Shown piece after piece: positions 6,989 through 14,758 of a stretch of 23,347 bases of DNA; position 1 is the stretch's first letter, and each line of letters opens with the position of its first letter. The notes under the pieces are model-generated. The model searched no databases. It was not told the DNA's origin and was given only the letters and a program-made list of their open reading frames with translations. This stretch comes from a virus: the IMG/VR virus record IMGVR_UViG_3300023284_000965, positions 1 through 23,347 of that record, one strand, 5' to 3'. The translations under genes and the position numbers were made by a program.

Positions 6989-8259
6989 TATTGCACCTCC
7001 CTCAAAGCACTGGTCAAATTGCCGTCCTGCATTGCCTTTAACAGTTTGTTGGTAATCTCAGGCCCAAAGAACTCAGGGTCTTGTTGTAACTGCTGCAAGG
7101 TGGCATCAATGGTTTGCTGTTCGTCTGGTGTTGCATTTATATAATCTTCAAGCAAGGAAATACTGGTAGCTCTTGGAATGGTGGCTAGTGCATCAGTAAA
7201 CTTCGGTAAACTCTCTGCAAGCGCACCACCACGTAATCTTCCCGCTCCGGCTATCGCACTAACGGCACCTAGCGTCAGTCCCCACCAGACTTTTTCAAAG
7301 CCTGTCTCAAGAGAATCAAGGAAATTATCACGGCCACCCGGCGTGGTTTCTTTCGCCATTTGAATCAAAGCCGCCATACCAAAAGCAGACGCCAAAATAG
7401 GATGCTTACCCACACCCTTGATGCCTGTAAGTATTCCACTGCCTGCTATTTGTCCGCCCGTCGCATAGGCTGCAGTCTCAAGCGGATCAGCATCATTCAA
7501 TAAACTCAAAACAGACGCTTCAGCGCCGGTTTCCACTGCTCGGCCAGTGCCACGTTTAAGTGCGCGCACAGCCTTTGAATCCAAAACCAGTTCGACTATT
7601 TTCCGTGTACCAGGATTGGTCATTGATTCAGAGAATTTCTTAGCCACAAATGCCGTTTCTGCTGTATTTATGCCCTTAGCAAATGGCAATCTCCCGGCAA
7701 GAATAGACAACGCCTCACCGCCAATATCACCCGCAAAACTGGCCTTCGGGAATTGCTGCTGAGTTTGTGCCTCCCCTGCATTGATGCGCGCCAGTTCTTC
7801 ATCAAAAGCAGGTCCAAAACGTTCACTGAAAAGCGGAACTTCCCCGCCTCCAGCCCTTGTTTCTATGCCTTCATCGATAGCTGCCCGGCTTGCCGGTAAA
7901 AGCGCCTCTATATCCTGAGTGGTTGGTTTCGGAATGGCGTTCAATTGTGCGAATCCGGGCAGTTCAAGGTTTCTGTTTGCGCGACGTTCAAAATCAAAAT
8001 CACCGCCAGTAAGAACCGATACGCCACCTTCCAGTGCTGCCTCGGTTCCAGCAACTCCCTGTGACAATACCTGACCCGCAAATCCCGGCAGTGCAAGCAC
8101 ATTATTTATGAAAGACGATCCCACCGCATCACCAAAAGCAGTCGCAGGAGTTGCGGACAGTTCTGCCTCTCTGGTGGCTAATTGAGACTCAATCGCATCA
8201 ATAAGGAATTGCTGCTCTCGTTGCTGTAACTGATTTTCGATTTCATCAACTGTCGCCAT
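6988..8259 (-). CDS. Large internal (ejection-type) virion protein with hydrophobic glycine-rich segments
   Basis: A 423-aa protein. It begins with a helical Gln-rich region (EIENQLQQREQQFLIDAIES). Several hydrophobic Ala/Gly segments follow: FINNVLALPGFAGQVLSQGV, HPILASAFGMAALIQMA (about 285-301) and WWGLTLGAVSAIAGAGRLRG. The C-terminus is acidic and helical (DATLQQLQQDPEFFGPEI). Glycine-rich hydrophobic helices suit a protein ejected with DNA that inserts into the host envelope. ATG at 8259 lies in a TAATG overlap with the other frame of the upstream gene. Its TAA overlaps the next ATG. No enzymatic motif is seen. Confidence 0.65.
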   Translation of the reverse strand: MATVDEIENQLQQREQQFLIDAIESQLATREAELSATPATAFGDAVGSSFINNVLALPGFAGQVLSQGVAGTEAALEGGVSVLTGGDFDFERRANRNLELPGFAQLNAIPKPTTQDIEALLPASRAAIDEGIETRAGGGEVPLFSERFGPAFDEELARINAGEAQTQQQFPKASFAGDIGGEALSILAGRLPFAKGINTAETAFVAKKFSESMTNPGTRKIVELVLDSKAVRALKRGTGRAVETGAEASVLSLLNDADPLETAAYATGGQIAGSGILTGIKGVGKHPILASAFGMAALIQMAKETTPGGRDNFLDSLETGFEKVWWGLTLGAVSAIAGAGRLRGGALAESLPKFTDALATIPRATSISLLEDYINATPDEQQTIDATLQQLQQDPEFFGPEITNKLLKAMQDGNLTSALREVQ

Positions 8260-9634
8260 TACAGGCCAAGTTCCTTACGACGCTTATTGAAAGCAGCCTT
8301 TTGTTCTTCTGTCCATTGCTTGATATCTTCCTTGCTGACTCAATAGCAGATGCTGCCGCAAGTGTCGTTTTCAGTAGCGCCATTTTAGCCAGTAATTTTT
8401 GATCAGGAGTAAACTCCGCACCCTGTACGGCTGTAACGGTTTTTCCTACTGCATCGGATGACTGTTGTTTGAGTTGGTCGAATCTAGCCCGGAATGATTC
8501 TATCTGTTCAGGCGGCAATGACGGTATATCAATATTCTGTAATTGATCCATTGTAGATCTGGCAAAATCTCCGGCACTTTCCAACAAGCCCGGAGCATCA
8601 ACAACAGGTTCTGATTGTTGTTCAAACCCACCACTTCTTGCTTTGCGAATAAAGTCCAGAGTTTTCCTGCGTTCCTCGGCTGAAATCTTGGTGCCTTCAA
8701 TGTCCGCTCGGTTTAGTTCTTCCTGCAGAAAATCGGCCAGTAACTTGGCGTTTGCATCTGAACTCTTTTCTGTATCGGGGGAGATAGATTGTAGGAAGGC
8801 CAGTTTGTCATTGGTTATAGACTCCCCTGATTCCGACAGTCGCTGCATTCTAATCCCTAGAATCTGCCCGTAGAGTTTTTCTACACGATCGCGTTTCGCA
8901 ACTGCTTGCTTTTGTTCTTTTGTATCGAATCCCAAAGCACCACCAATCGTTGCCAAAGCAGACTTGCCGGTTCTGGCCTGCCCACCGAACGGAAATCCGG
9001 ACTCAAGCAAAGACCCCGCAAGCTCACCCTCAATGTCCATTATCTCAACAGCCTCTGTGGTCAATTGTGATAGTGACTGACGTGAAAAGGCGTCCTGTTG
9101 GCGGGTATTGAACTCAGGATTTAAGCCAAACTGCTGAGAGGGCCTACCCAATGAATCAATCGTAACCCCGACAGGGATAAACATTGGATTACCACTCTCA
9201 TCAGCTTGACCCGAAAATAATTGACTGATATCAGGTCTTGCTGCTAGCTGATCTTGTGCTGTTTGAAAGTCCAGCAGATCATTAATTTTAAGCGCACCGG
9301 ATTGAATGGCCGCTAACTGGCCTTCAGGGTCTGCTAATATTTGAGACAGCTCTAAAGGTTCCTGACTGGCATTGGTAAATTGTGGAATTTCACGACCACC
9401 AGGGGTTATCTGTGGATCTGCAGGCTCAAATTCTTCTACCGTTCCCGTCATCAAATCAGCTAAGGTTGTTTGTGCGTTGAGCTTTACTTCACCGAGCTTT
9501 AGTTGCTGCTCGACTAATTTGGCTTGTAACGCCGCAGTTTTTTCACGAGTCTCCTTCTGACTGTTCAGATTCATGGCATTCTGAAAAGACTGTGCGAAAG
9601 AACCAGCAAATTGTCCTAATCCTTGACTAGCCAT
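8246..9634 (-). CDS. Large internal (ejection-type) virion protein, probable frameshift at 3' end
   Basis: A 462-aa mainly helical, Gln-rich protein (SFAQSFQNAMNLNSQKETRE, KLVEQQLKLGEVKLNAQ), with no signal peptide. It lies between the S74-like protein and another large helical protein, the ejection-protein position of podoviruses. The last 30 residues (from about SARKISSNGQ) look out of frame. From about 8341 the -1 frame reads VSKEDIKQWTEEQKAAFNKR and ends RRKELGL with a TAA at 8261-8259. That TAA overlaps the next ATG (TAATG), as at other junctions here. With one base restored the protein would be 458 aa. The upstream part is sound. Confidence 0.75.
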   Translation of the reverse strand: MASQGLGQFAGSFAQSFQNAMNLNSQKETREKTAALQAKLVEQQLKLGEVKLNAQTTLADLMTGTVEEFEPADPQITPGGREIPQFTNASQEPLELSQILADPEGQLAAIQSGALKINDLLDFQTAQDQLAARPDISQLFSGQADESGNPMFIPVGVTIDSLGRPSQQFGLNPEFNTRQQDAFSRQSLSQLTTEAVEIMDIEGELAGSLLESGFPFGGQARTGKSALATIGGALGFDTKEQKQAVAKRDRVEKLYGQILGIRMQRLSESGESITNDKLAFLQSISPDTEKSSDANAKLLADFLQEELNRADIEGTKISAEERRKTLDFIRKARSGGFEQQSEPVVDAPGLLESAGDFARSTMDQLQNIDIPSLPPEQIESFRARFDQLKQQSSDAVGKTVTAVQGAEFTPDQKLLAKMALLKTTLAAASAIESARKISSNGQKNKRLLSISVVRNLACNGDS

Positions 9635-10316
9635 GACACAGCATTCCGTAATCGACCATCAAGTAACCATCGCTCTCTGATACGAACTTAGCGGGCATTT
9701 CCTGTGCCATCACACCAACACTGTGAGTGCCATCAAGGTAATCGAATGAATACAGATTATAAGGACCGTACATACCGATATGTTCAATGTTTTTCTTCAG
9801 GCGACGATCACTTTTAAGAATTGCAGCAGCAGCAGCACTACCAGCGGCGGAACCGGCCCCTTGAGACTTCCCGGCATTAGCTTGAGATTCTGCCCCAGCT
9901 CTTTGGGCTTGTATAAAGCCCGCACTGGATAATCCTTGAGAACCCGCAGCGGCACCAAACGTGCCTAGTTGTAATGCGCGGTTAACTTCATTCCCGGCGA
10001 GATCCCCGGTAAAGGCTGCCTGATTACCCGCTCGTTGACCCTCTAAGCCTGCCAGAGCCGCGGTCAATGCCCCACCTTCGGGTGTATTGGCAATAATGGC
10101 ATCTCTGGCCCTTCCAAATTGTCCCTCAGCAGCACCCTTAAAGGCAGCAAACTCAGGCAGACCCGTAACATCCCGATTGCCACTCAAAAAATCCGTGGCA
10201 TCGCCTATTAACCCACGCCTCAATGGATCGGTTTGGCTGACTAACTGTTGTGCAAGTGTGGTTTGTGCCTGTGCAGCTTGCCCTGCGGCTTGGTTTGCCT
10301 CGTCTTCTTTTCCCAT
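9627..10316 (-). CDS. Internal virion protein with S74 chaperone-like C-terminal domain
   Basis: A 229-aa protein in two parts. Residues 1-165 are Ala/Gln/Gly-rich and helical (NQAAGQAAQAQTTLAQQLVS; GSAAGSAAAAAILK), like small ejection proteins. Residues 169-226 match the start and core of peptidase S74 (intramolecular chaperone) domains: SDRRLKKNI (S169, K173/K174), NLYSFDYLDGTHSVGVMAQE and YLMVDYGML. In fibre proteins this domain trimerises the chain and then cuts itself off just before the Ser. Here it is short, about 60 residues, and sits on an ejection-type protein, so cleavage is uncertain. ATG at 10316. The stop overlaps the start of the next gene by eight bases. Confidence 0.75.
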   Translation of the reverse strand: MGKEDEANQAAGQAAQAQTTLAQQLVSQTDPLRRGLIGDATDFLSGNRDVTGLPEFAAFKGAAEGQFGRARDAIIANTPEGGALTAALAGLEGQRAGNQAAFTGDLAGNEVNRALQLGTFGAAAGSQGLSSAGFIQAQRAGAESQANAGKSQGAGSAAGSAAAAAILKSDRRLKKNIEHIGMYGPYNLYSFDYLDGTHSVGVMAQEMPAKFVSESDGYLMVDYGMLCHG

Positions 10317-10318
10317 AG

Positions 10319-10897
10319 CTATCTCGATGTATAATAAATCACCGCATCCTCTCGGTTACGATCTTTGTCTCGAAACATTCCAGGGATCGTCCCTAACTCA
10401 ATCCAGCCAAGTTTTTCAACGTATTTATGTGCCCGTGTATTAAAACCGGGCATAAGTCCCACAATCACATCCAACAACGGCCCATTATCACCGGGCCACG
10501 AAAACCAGTAATCGACACAGGTCTTTCCAATATTAACAGACCTGCCCCATATTTCCTTGAATAAACAGAAATGCGCAAAGGCGTAATTCGATGTCACCGC
10601 AGACAGCCATGCAAACCCAACACAACGCTTTTGTTCAAAAAACAGCACCATGTGATTGCCCGGCTTCTTTGACATGCCGATAAATTGACCGAAATCGATC
10701 ACCGAACCCTCCCAAAAGGTCGTTTTCAGCAATCCCTGATCAACCATCTTATCGAACACAGAACCCATAAAATCATCCGATAACATCCACTCACCATCAA
10801 TCTGCACATACGGAACAAGCTTTAATTCATTCAGATTCTGCTGCGTAGATTGTTGCCGGTCCTGTTCCTGAAAATCTGTTTGCTGCTCTGTCGCCAT
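10319..10897 (-). CDS. GNAT-fold phage protein
   Basis: A 192-aa protein. Residues 1-24 are Gln/Glu-rich and probably disordered. The core shows the GNAT pattern: a strand NHMVLFFEQKRCVGFAWLS, a helix region IWGRSVNIGKTCVDYWFSW in the acetyl-CoA-loop position, and motif B FNTRAHKYVEKLGWIELG. The pyrophosphate-binding QxxGxG/A is not well kept, so acetyltransferase activity is uncertain. GNAT-like proteins beside tail and ejection genes are known in podoviruses and may be structural. ATG at 10897 has GGAG and AGG upstream. The 71-base overlap with the nozzle gene is long, and a downstream start is possible. Confidence 0.7.
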   Translation of the reverse strand: MATEQQTDFQEQDRQQSTQQNLNELKLVPYVQIDGEWMLSDDFMGSVFDKMVDQGLLKTTFWEGSVIDFGQFIGMSKKPGNHMVLFFEQKRCVGFAWLSAVTSNYAFAHFCLFKEIWGRSVNIGKTCVDYWFSWPGDNGPLLDVIVGLMPGFNTRAHKYVEKLGWIELGTIPGMFRDKDRNREDAVIYYTSR

Positions 10898-11876
10898 TAC
10901 CTGTCTCCACTAATCGTCGTCTGGTAATCCTATCGCCGGTTATTGTATGAGATTGATGCACTGCACCATCAAGAATCAACGCAGCCGTACAGGTCGATCC
11001 TGTCGGCACATTGACATCGTATTTTACAAAGCGGGGGAAATGTTTTCGGGTCTGCAAAGTAAAGTCCTTGCTCTGAATTTCCCAACTGATCGCTGTACCA
11101 GAATCATCAGTATCAGAATTGGACTCAACAACCCGCACAAAACCCGTGTTATCGCCAACCAATAATCGTTTGTTGGTCTCATCAACAGTAGCGGTTCTTA
11201 TCTCAACATCGGAACCATCGTTATAGATAAAATACTGCAATCTGTTGGTATCAAGATTCATCACCAATACATTTGCCGGGTAAGAATCACCGCTGGACTG
11301 ATAACCAAAATACAGATTATTCTGAAATGCCACCAGCCATGATGTAGCCATAGACGAAACACCCGGCAAACCTTCCTTGGTTTCTCCCCGGAAAATAGGC
11401 TCTAAAGAATTTTCGGTTATCTTTCTGTCAACACCATTGGCAAATAAATAGATACCATCCGGACCGGTATGATAAATGCCCTTACCATCAACCGTAACGG
11501 CACCTAAAACCGACTGTGCGCCAGTTCGTGCCTGGGTGCGGGACGCTAGAAAAGTATTATTGCCCGTGCCCGCCACATAGTAAATTTCATTGCTGGCAAA
11601 AACATACGGTTGTTGATTGTAAAAAAGGCCGGTCTTCAACGGGAATTGTGGTGTTGTAACTTCAATAAAAAACAGTGCAGGCCAATACTCAGGTTGTTTT
11701 GGTTTGCAATAAAAAAGCAAGTTGTCCTTCAGGATAAAACACGTTCCATCATAAGCCGGACCAAACACAAACGACCCCAAAGGTGGACGGTCATGATCAA
11801 GCGCGACCTCTGACCCCAAAAGACCGTCGGGTAAGTTGGAGTCAAAGTTATCAATAGGGGCAGTAAAGGTTGTCAT
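10827..11876 (-). CDS. Tail nozzle/beta-propeller protein, C-terminal ORF
   Basis: A 349-aa beta-propeller-like protein. Blade-type repeats are visible: FGPAYDGTCFILKDNLLFYC with KPKQPEYWPALFFIEVTTP, GKGIYHTGPDGIYLFANG, NNLYFGYQSSG, LVMNLDTNRLQYFIYND and RLLVGDNTGFVRVVES. 'PEYWP' after an 'lfy' strand is characteristic of tail nozzle or stabilisation proteins related in architecture to P22 gp10 and T7 gp12. The C-terminal domain (IQSKDFTLQTRKHFPRFVKY onward) attaches the propeller. It is coupled to the upstream ORF by ATGA. Its last 71 bases are overlapped by the start of the GNAT gene. Confidence 0.75.
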   Translation of the reverse strand: MTTFTAPIDNFDSNLPDGLLGSEVALDHDRPPLGSFVFGPAYDGTCFILKDNLLFYCKPKQPEYWPALFFIEVTTPQFPLKTGLFYNQQPYVFASNEIYYVAGTGNNTFLASRTQARTGAQSVLGAVTVDGKGIYHTGPDGIYLFANGVDRKITENSLEPIFRGETKEGLPGVSSMATSWLVAFQNNLYFGYQSSGDSYPANVLVMNLDTNRLQYFIYNDGSDVEIRTATVDETNKRLLVGDNTGFVRVVESNSDTDDSGTAISWEIQSKDFTLQTRKHFPRFVKYDVNVPTGSTCTAALILDGAVHQSHTITGDRITRRRLVETGNGDRAANRFSGTGPATIYAAESE

Positions 11877-12811
11877 TTACGACCTCCTAAGCCAGCACGT
11901 TGCGCAAGCAGTTCCTGGTATAGTTGCTGGCCTTCAGCATCGTCATCCCACCAGTTACTGCCATTCACATATCCAGAGTTATCTTCAATATCGATGTCCG
12001 GTTGCTCCTCCCAGGTATAGGTATTTTCAGTATCATGCTCTGCATCTTGTATGGTGAATTTGAACGCAGCCCCGGTGATATAATTATCGGTATCCTCAAA
12101 AGACTCAGATACACCGTGAGTATAACCAGCGGCTGGAACTTCCTGATCCAGAAAATAAGTAACTCCACCGTTTAGCGTTCGATACAAACGAACATGCGTG
12201 ACCTGGGTATCGGATGAATCTGTAATCGATACACTCAAAGATTGATTATTACCCTCACGGTGAAGGTCAGCAGAAGGTGATGGATTGCTTTCCGAAACAA
12301 CCACAGCACCCACCTTTCGTACATAGGTATATTTGGCATTATATTTGCCGGTCAGTCCTGTGGCTTGCCCGTTGGTTAAGGTTGGCGCGACTGTGGGCGC
12401 ATTAATCCCCCACTCGAAAGCCGCTGAAGACTCGATGCGTTTTCTGTCGGTGCCATTAAGGGCAAATATGTTATCTGTCGTGTCATTGAAGGCATTGTAT
12501 TTGATCGCTACCCACTGAGCACTTGTCAGGCCCGTCGCAATACTGGATTCGTCCTCATAAATCTGTGTGCCCGCAAACGCAAACCTTGCGCCTGCCTGTT
12601 CTTCAATCCACCATATAGCCGCTTCAATAGCAGTAGTGTTGAGTTTTACCGATCCATCACGAGTTATTGATTTGCCGTTCTCGTTGGTGCGCATGTTCTT
12701 GCACCGCACCAATGCCCCGGAATGACTGTTTTTGCCATCACTGGTCTCTGGGAGGTCGCTGGCATCAATAGCGACATTCAATGAACCATCAGGTGAGAAA
12801 AAGGTACTCAA
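11873..12811 (-). CDS. Tail nozzle/propeller protein, N-terminal ORF
   Basis: A 312-aa protein that starts STFFSPDGSLNVAIDASDLP and continues GALVRCKNMRTNENGKSITR, typical of the first strands of podovirus nozzle or stabilisation proteins, where blades carry 'G.. R.G' motifs. A fibronectin-like segment follows (about residues 150-235: YNAKYTYVRKVGAVVVSESN, VTHVRLYRTLNGG). The C-terminus is acidic and ends LLAQRAGLGGRK. Start is TTG at 12811 overlapping the previous TGA. The stop overlaps the ATG of the next ORF (ATGA). The next ORF continues the same kind of protein, so this is probably one half of a two-subunit or split nozzle. Confidence 0.65.
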   Translation of the reverse strand: MSTFFSPDGSLNVAIDASDLPETSDGKNSHSGALVRCKNMRTNENGKSITRDGSVKLNTTAIEAAIWWIEEQAGARFAFAGTQIYEDESSIATGLTSAQWVAIKYNAFNDTTDNIFALNGTDRKRIESSAAFEWGINAPTVAPTLTNGQATGLTGKYNAKYTYVRKVGAVVVSESNPSPSADLHREGNNQSLSVSITDSSDTQVTHVRLYRTLNGGVTYFLDQEVPAAGYTHGVSESFEDTDNYITGAAFKFTIQDAEHDTENTYTWEEQPDIDIEDNSGYVNGSNWWDDDAEGQQLYQELLAQRAGLGGRK

Positions 12812-13857
12812 AATGGCCTCACAACCGGATAGCCATCCGGCAGTCTCGGCAGTCTTCGATTACGTCTTGATTGAGCAACTTTAGTGGTCAAGCGATAATC
12901 CCTGTCTGTACGGCGGTTTCTGACGTATTGTTTCACAAACCGCACCCCAACATCATAGCGGGTCTGCCAGTAAGCACCTAAACTGGGGATTCTACCGTCC
13001 GTGTTGGAGTTAAAAGCTCTTGCTGCTGTGCCATAGCGAAGATACTTTCTCAAGAACTCCGGATAATCCGGCTCATCATCAAAATTCGCCACATCATTGG
13101 GCGAGACATCGTACACAAGAAAGACCTGATCAATAGTCCCTATGATGTCCACAGAGGCACCAAAGCTCGCTGATGGGGTAGAATCATCACGCACCGCGAT
13201 AATACCCGTGGTATCGCTCTCAGTGTCTCCAGAGGCATAAAACGCCACACCCTCACCATCGACATCGTTCGCAAACGATACATCCGGCCTTGGATATAAA
13301 ACGTAGGAGTTATCGGTCTCATCGTAGGGATAATATGAAAATGCTCTGCCGGTACGAGTAACGAAGGAAGGATCTGTACTTTGCACCCGCTTTTTTGTGG
13401 TGGCGCTTATCGGTTCTTCATCATAGGCAATGTATTTGACGTTATTGAAGTTCTGCGGAAAGCGCATCTTGATTTCATGGCCCGCGAGTTCAGGCCCCAT
13501 GTACGCCTCCCAGGTCTGGATAAAGTTAATGCCATAATCGGTTACCGCAGAATCAATGCCTGTAATGGCTTGTGATTCCCAGCGATTGCAAATGACGTAC
13601 TGATCGTGTTGCAAAAGACACTGGTAAAACTGGCTCCATTTGCTCGGAAGATAACCGTATTCCCAATCATACATATAAGCGAAGTGATAAAGCTGCGGAA
13701 TACGCTGCCCAATAACATCTTCTAAAACGCGGGTCTTTTTCTGGAAGTCCTGCTGAATATCATTATAGATATGACGCAAGAAAACATCAGACCAGATATT
13801 ACCATCCGGGTCTCGAAGGGCTCGCCGTAATTTTGCTAATTCGGTTCCCCAAGACAT
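12808..13857 (-). CDS. Virion structural protein of the connector/tail module
   Basis: A 349-aa protein, N-terminal helical (DVFLRHIYNDIQQDFQKKTR), then Tyr/Trp-rich (HFAYMYDWEYGYLPSKWSQ), then beta-rich with SYYPYDETDNSYVLYPRPD, and a basic end (RRTDRDYRLTTK, RRNRRLPRLPDGY). It lies between the adaptor-like genes and the nozzle propeller, where podoviruses encode tail tube or adaptor subunits. It is therefore probably a connector or tail-knob component. ATG at 13857 overlaps the previous stop (TAATG); its TGA overlaps a TTG start (TTGA). The role is inferred mainly from position. Confidence 0.65.
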   Translation of the reverse strand: MSWGTELAKLRRALRDPDGNIWSDVFLRHIYNDIQQDFQKKTRVLEDVIGQRIPQLYHFAYMYDWEYGYLPSKWSQFYQCLLQHDQYVICNRWESQAITGIDSAVTDYGINFIQTWEAYMGPELAGHEIKMRFPQNFNNVKYIAYDEEPISATTKKRVQSTDPSFVTRTGRAFSYYPYDETDNSYVLYPRPDVSFANDVDGEGVAFYASGDTESDTTGIIAVRDDSTPSASFGASVDIIGTIDQVFLVYDVSPNDVANFDDEPDYPEFLRKYLRYGTAARAFNSNTDGRIPSLGAYWQTRYDVGVRFVKQYVRNRRTDRDYRLTTKVAQSRRNRRLPRLPDGYPVVRPF

Positions 13858-14099
13858 TACTTACCTTTTTTCTTGGCTTTCTTTTTCGCAGGCTTTTTCT
13901 TTGACACACCGGTAGTAAATTCCGCAGCCGGTGTCTTGGTGGCTTCCTTCACGGGAGTTGGAGTTATGATTACAACCGGCTCTCTCTCTGCATCAACCTC
14001 TGCAATAATACCGTTCAGGTCGTTCTGCGCCAAGGTCGGTAAAACACGGAAATGCTCTTTATGTGCATTCAGAATATTCCTGATTTCAAATCTGTTCAT
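13857..14099 (-). CDS. Small protein with Lys-rich C-terminal tail
   Basis: An 80-aa protein. The first 35 residues (MNRFEIRNILNAHKEHFRVL and onward) look folded and helical. The middle is a Pro/Thr/Val linker (IITPTPVKEATKTP). The last 15 residues are almost all Lys and Ala (KKKPAKKKAKKKGK). Such tails bind nucleic acid or acidic surfaces non-specifically. It is coupled on both sides, by ATGA to the adaptor gene and TAATG to the next structural gene, suggesting a virion or assembly role. No family is recognised. Confidence 0.7.
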   Translation of the reverse strand: MNRFEIRNILNAHKEHFRVLPTLAQNDLNGIIAEVDAEREPVVIITPTPVKEATKTPAAEFTTGVSKKKPAKKKAKKKGK

Positions 14100-14758
14100 G
14101 ATGTCACCGTAGGATGCTGTTCCTTGTTGGTCGATAATCTAGGGATGTCCTCTCGACTGATAGAATATCGCTCTTTCATTCCCAGAGCATCCAGATAGCG
14201 TACTCCAAACGCTCTGGCCGATTGTACATCACCACGAGAGGCCCAGTACTCCCCAATGGCATAAAGCACCGCCGCATACTGAAACGACTCACGCAGTTTA
14301 ATGCGTTCCGTGTCAGTGGCATAAGCATGGGGAATCTCCACAATGGTCAATTCCATCACATTGATCGATGAAGCTGGTTTTTTGTAAAATCCAATAACGT
14401 CCTCTCCAAGCTGCATGTACGCCTCTGGAAAGCCATTACCAACCATCCATCGCGGATCATGATGACTGAGTTTGGTCAAAGAAGTTTGTTCCAGGCGGAA
14501 TTTCCGATCAACGTCCCAAACGTCTGTTACCCAGCCCAAATAACCGTTCGCCAGTTTGAATCGATAGAAGGCTTGTCCTGTCCGTAGCGGCAATAGATAT
14601 TGACGTTTGTACATGCCGGTCAATAATGCGATTTCCTGGATGGCGTCGTTAAGACTGTCTCGGATAGGGGCTATTCCGGCATCTGTGTCTACAAACACAT
14701 CCGGATTGTCCGGGTCTTCGCCAATACCCTCAAGTACTCTGCGTTCCAGTGCGTTCAT
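14096..14758 (-). CDS. Head-to-tail adaptor-like protein
   Basis: A 220-aa protein. Its N-terminus (ALERRVLEGIG) leads into IRDSLNDAIQEIALLTGMYK, then a beta region (QYLLPLRTGQAFYRF, GWVTDVWDVDRKF). It ends with a helical segment (FQYAAVLYAIGEYWASRGDV, SARAFGVRYLDAL). This layout, helices with an inserted beta segment, is typical of phage adaptor proteins that bind below the portal ring. It follows directly on the radical SAM stop and ends in an ATGA overlap with the Lys-tailed gene. Assigned by pattern and position. Confidence 0.6.
   Translation of the reverse strand: MNALERRVLEGIGEDPDNPDVFVDTDAGIAPIRDSLNDAIQEIALLTGMYKRQYLLPLRTGQAFYRFKLANGYLGWVTDVWDVDRKFRLEQTSLTKLSHHDPRWMVGNGFPEAYMQLGEDVIGFYKKPASSINVMELTIVEIPHAYATDTERIKLRESFQYAAVLYAIGEYWASRGDVQSARAFGVRYLDALGMKERYSISREDIPRLSTNKEQHPTVTS

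Noticed and set aside
10087-10443. 118-aa plus-strand open frame rich in Cys and Ala
   Set aside because: Antisense to the Ala/Gln-rich internal protein, which explains its odd composition.
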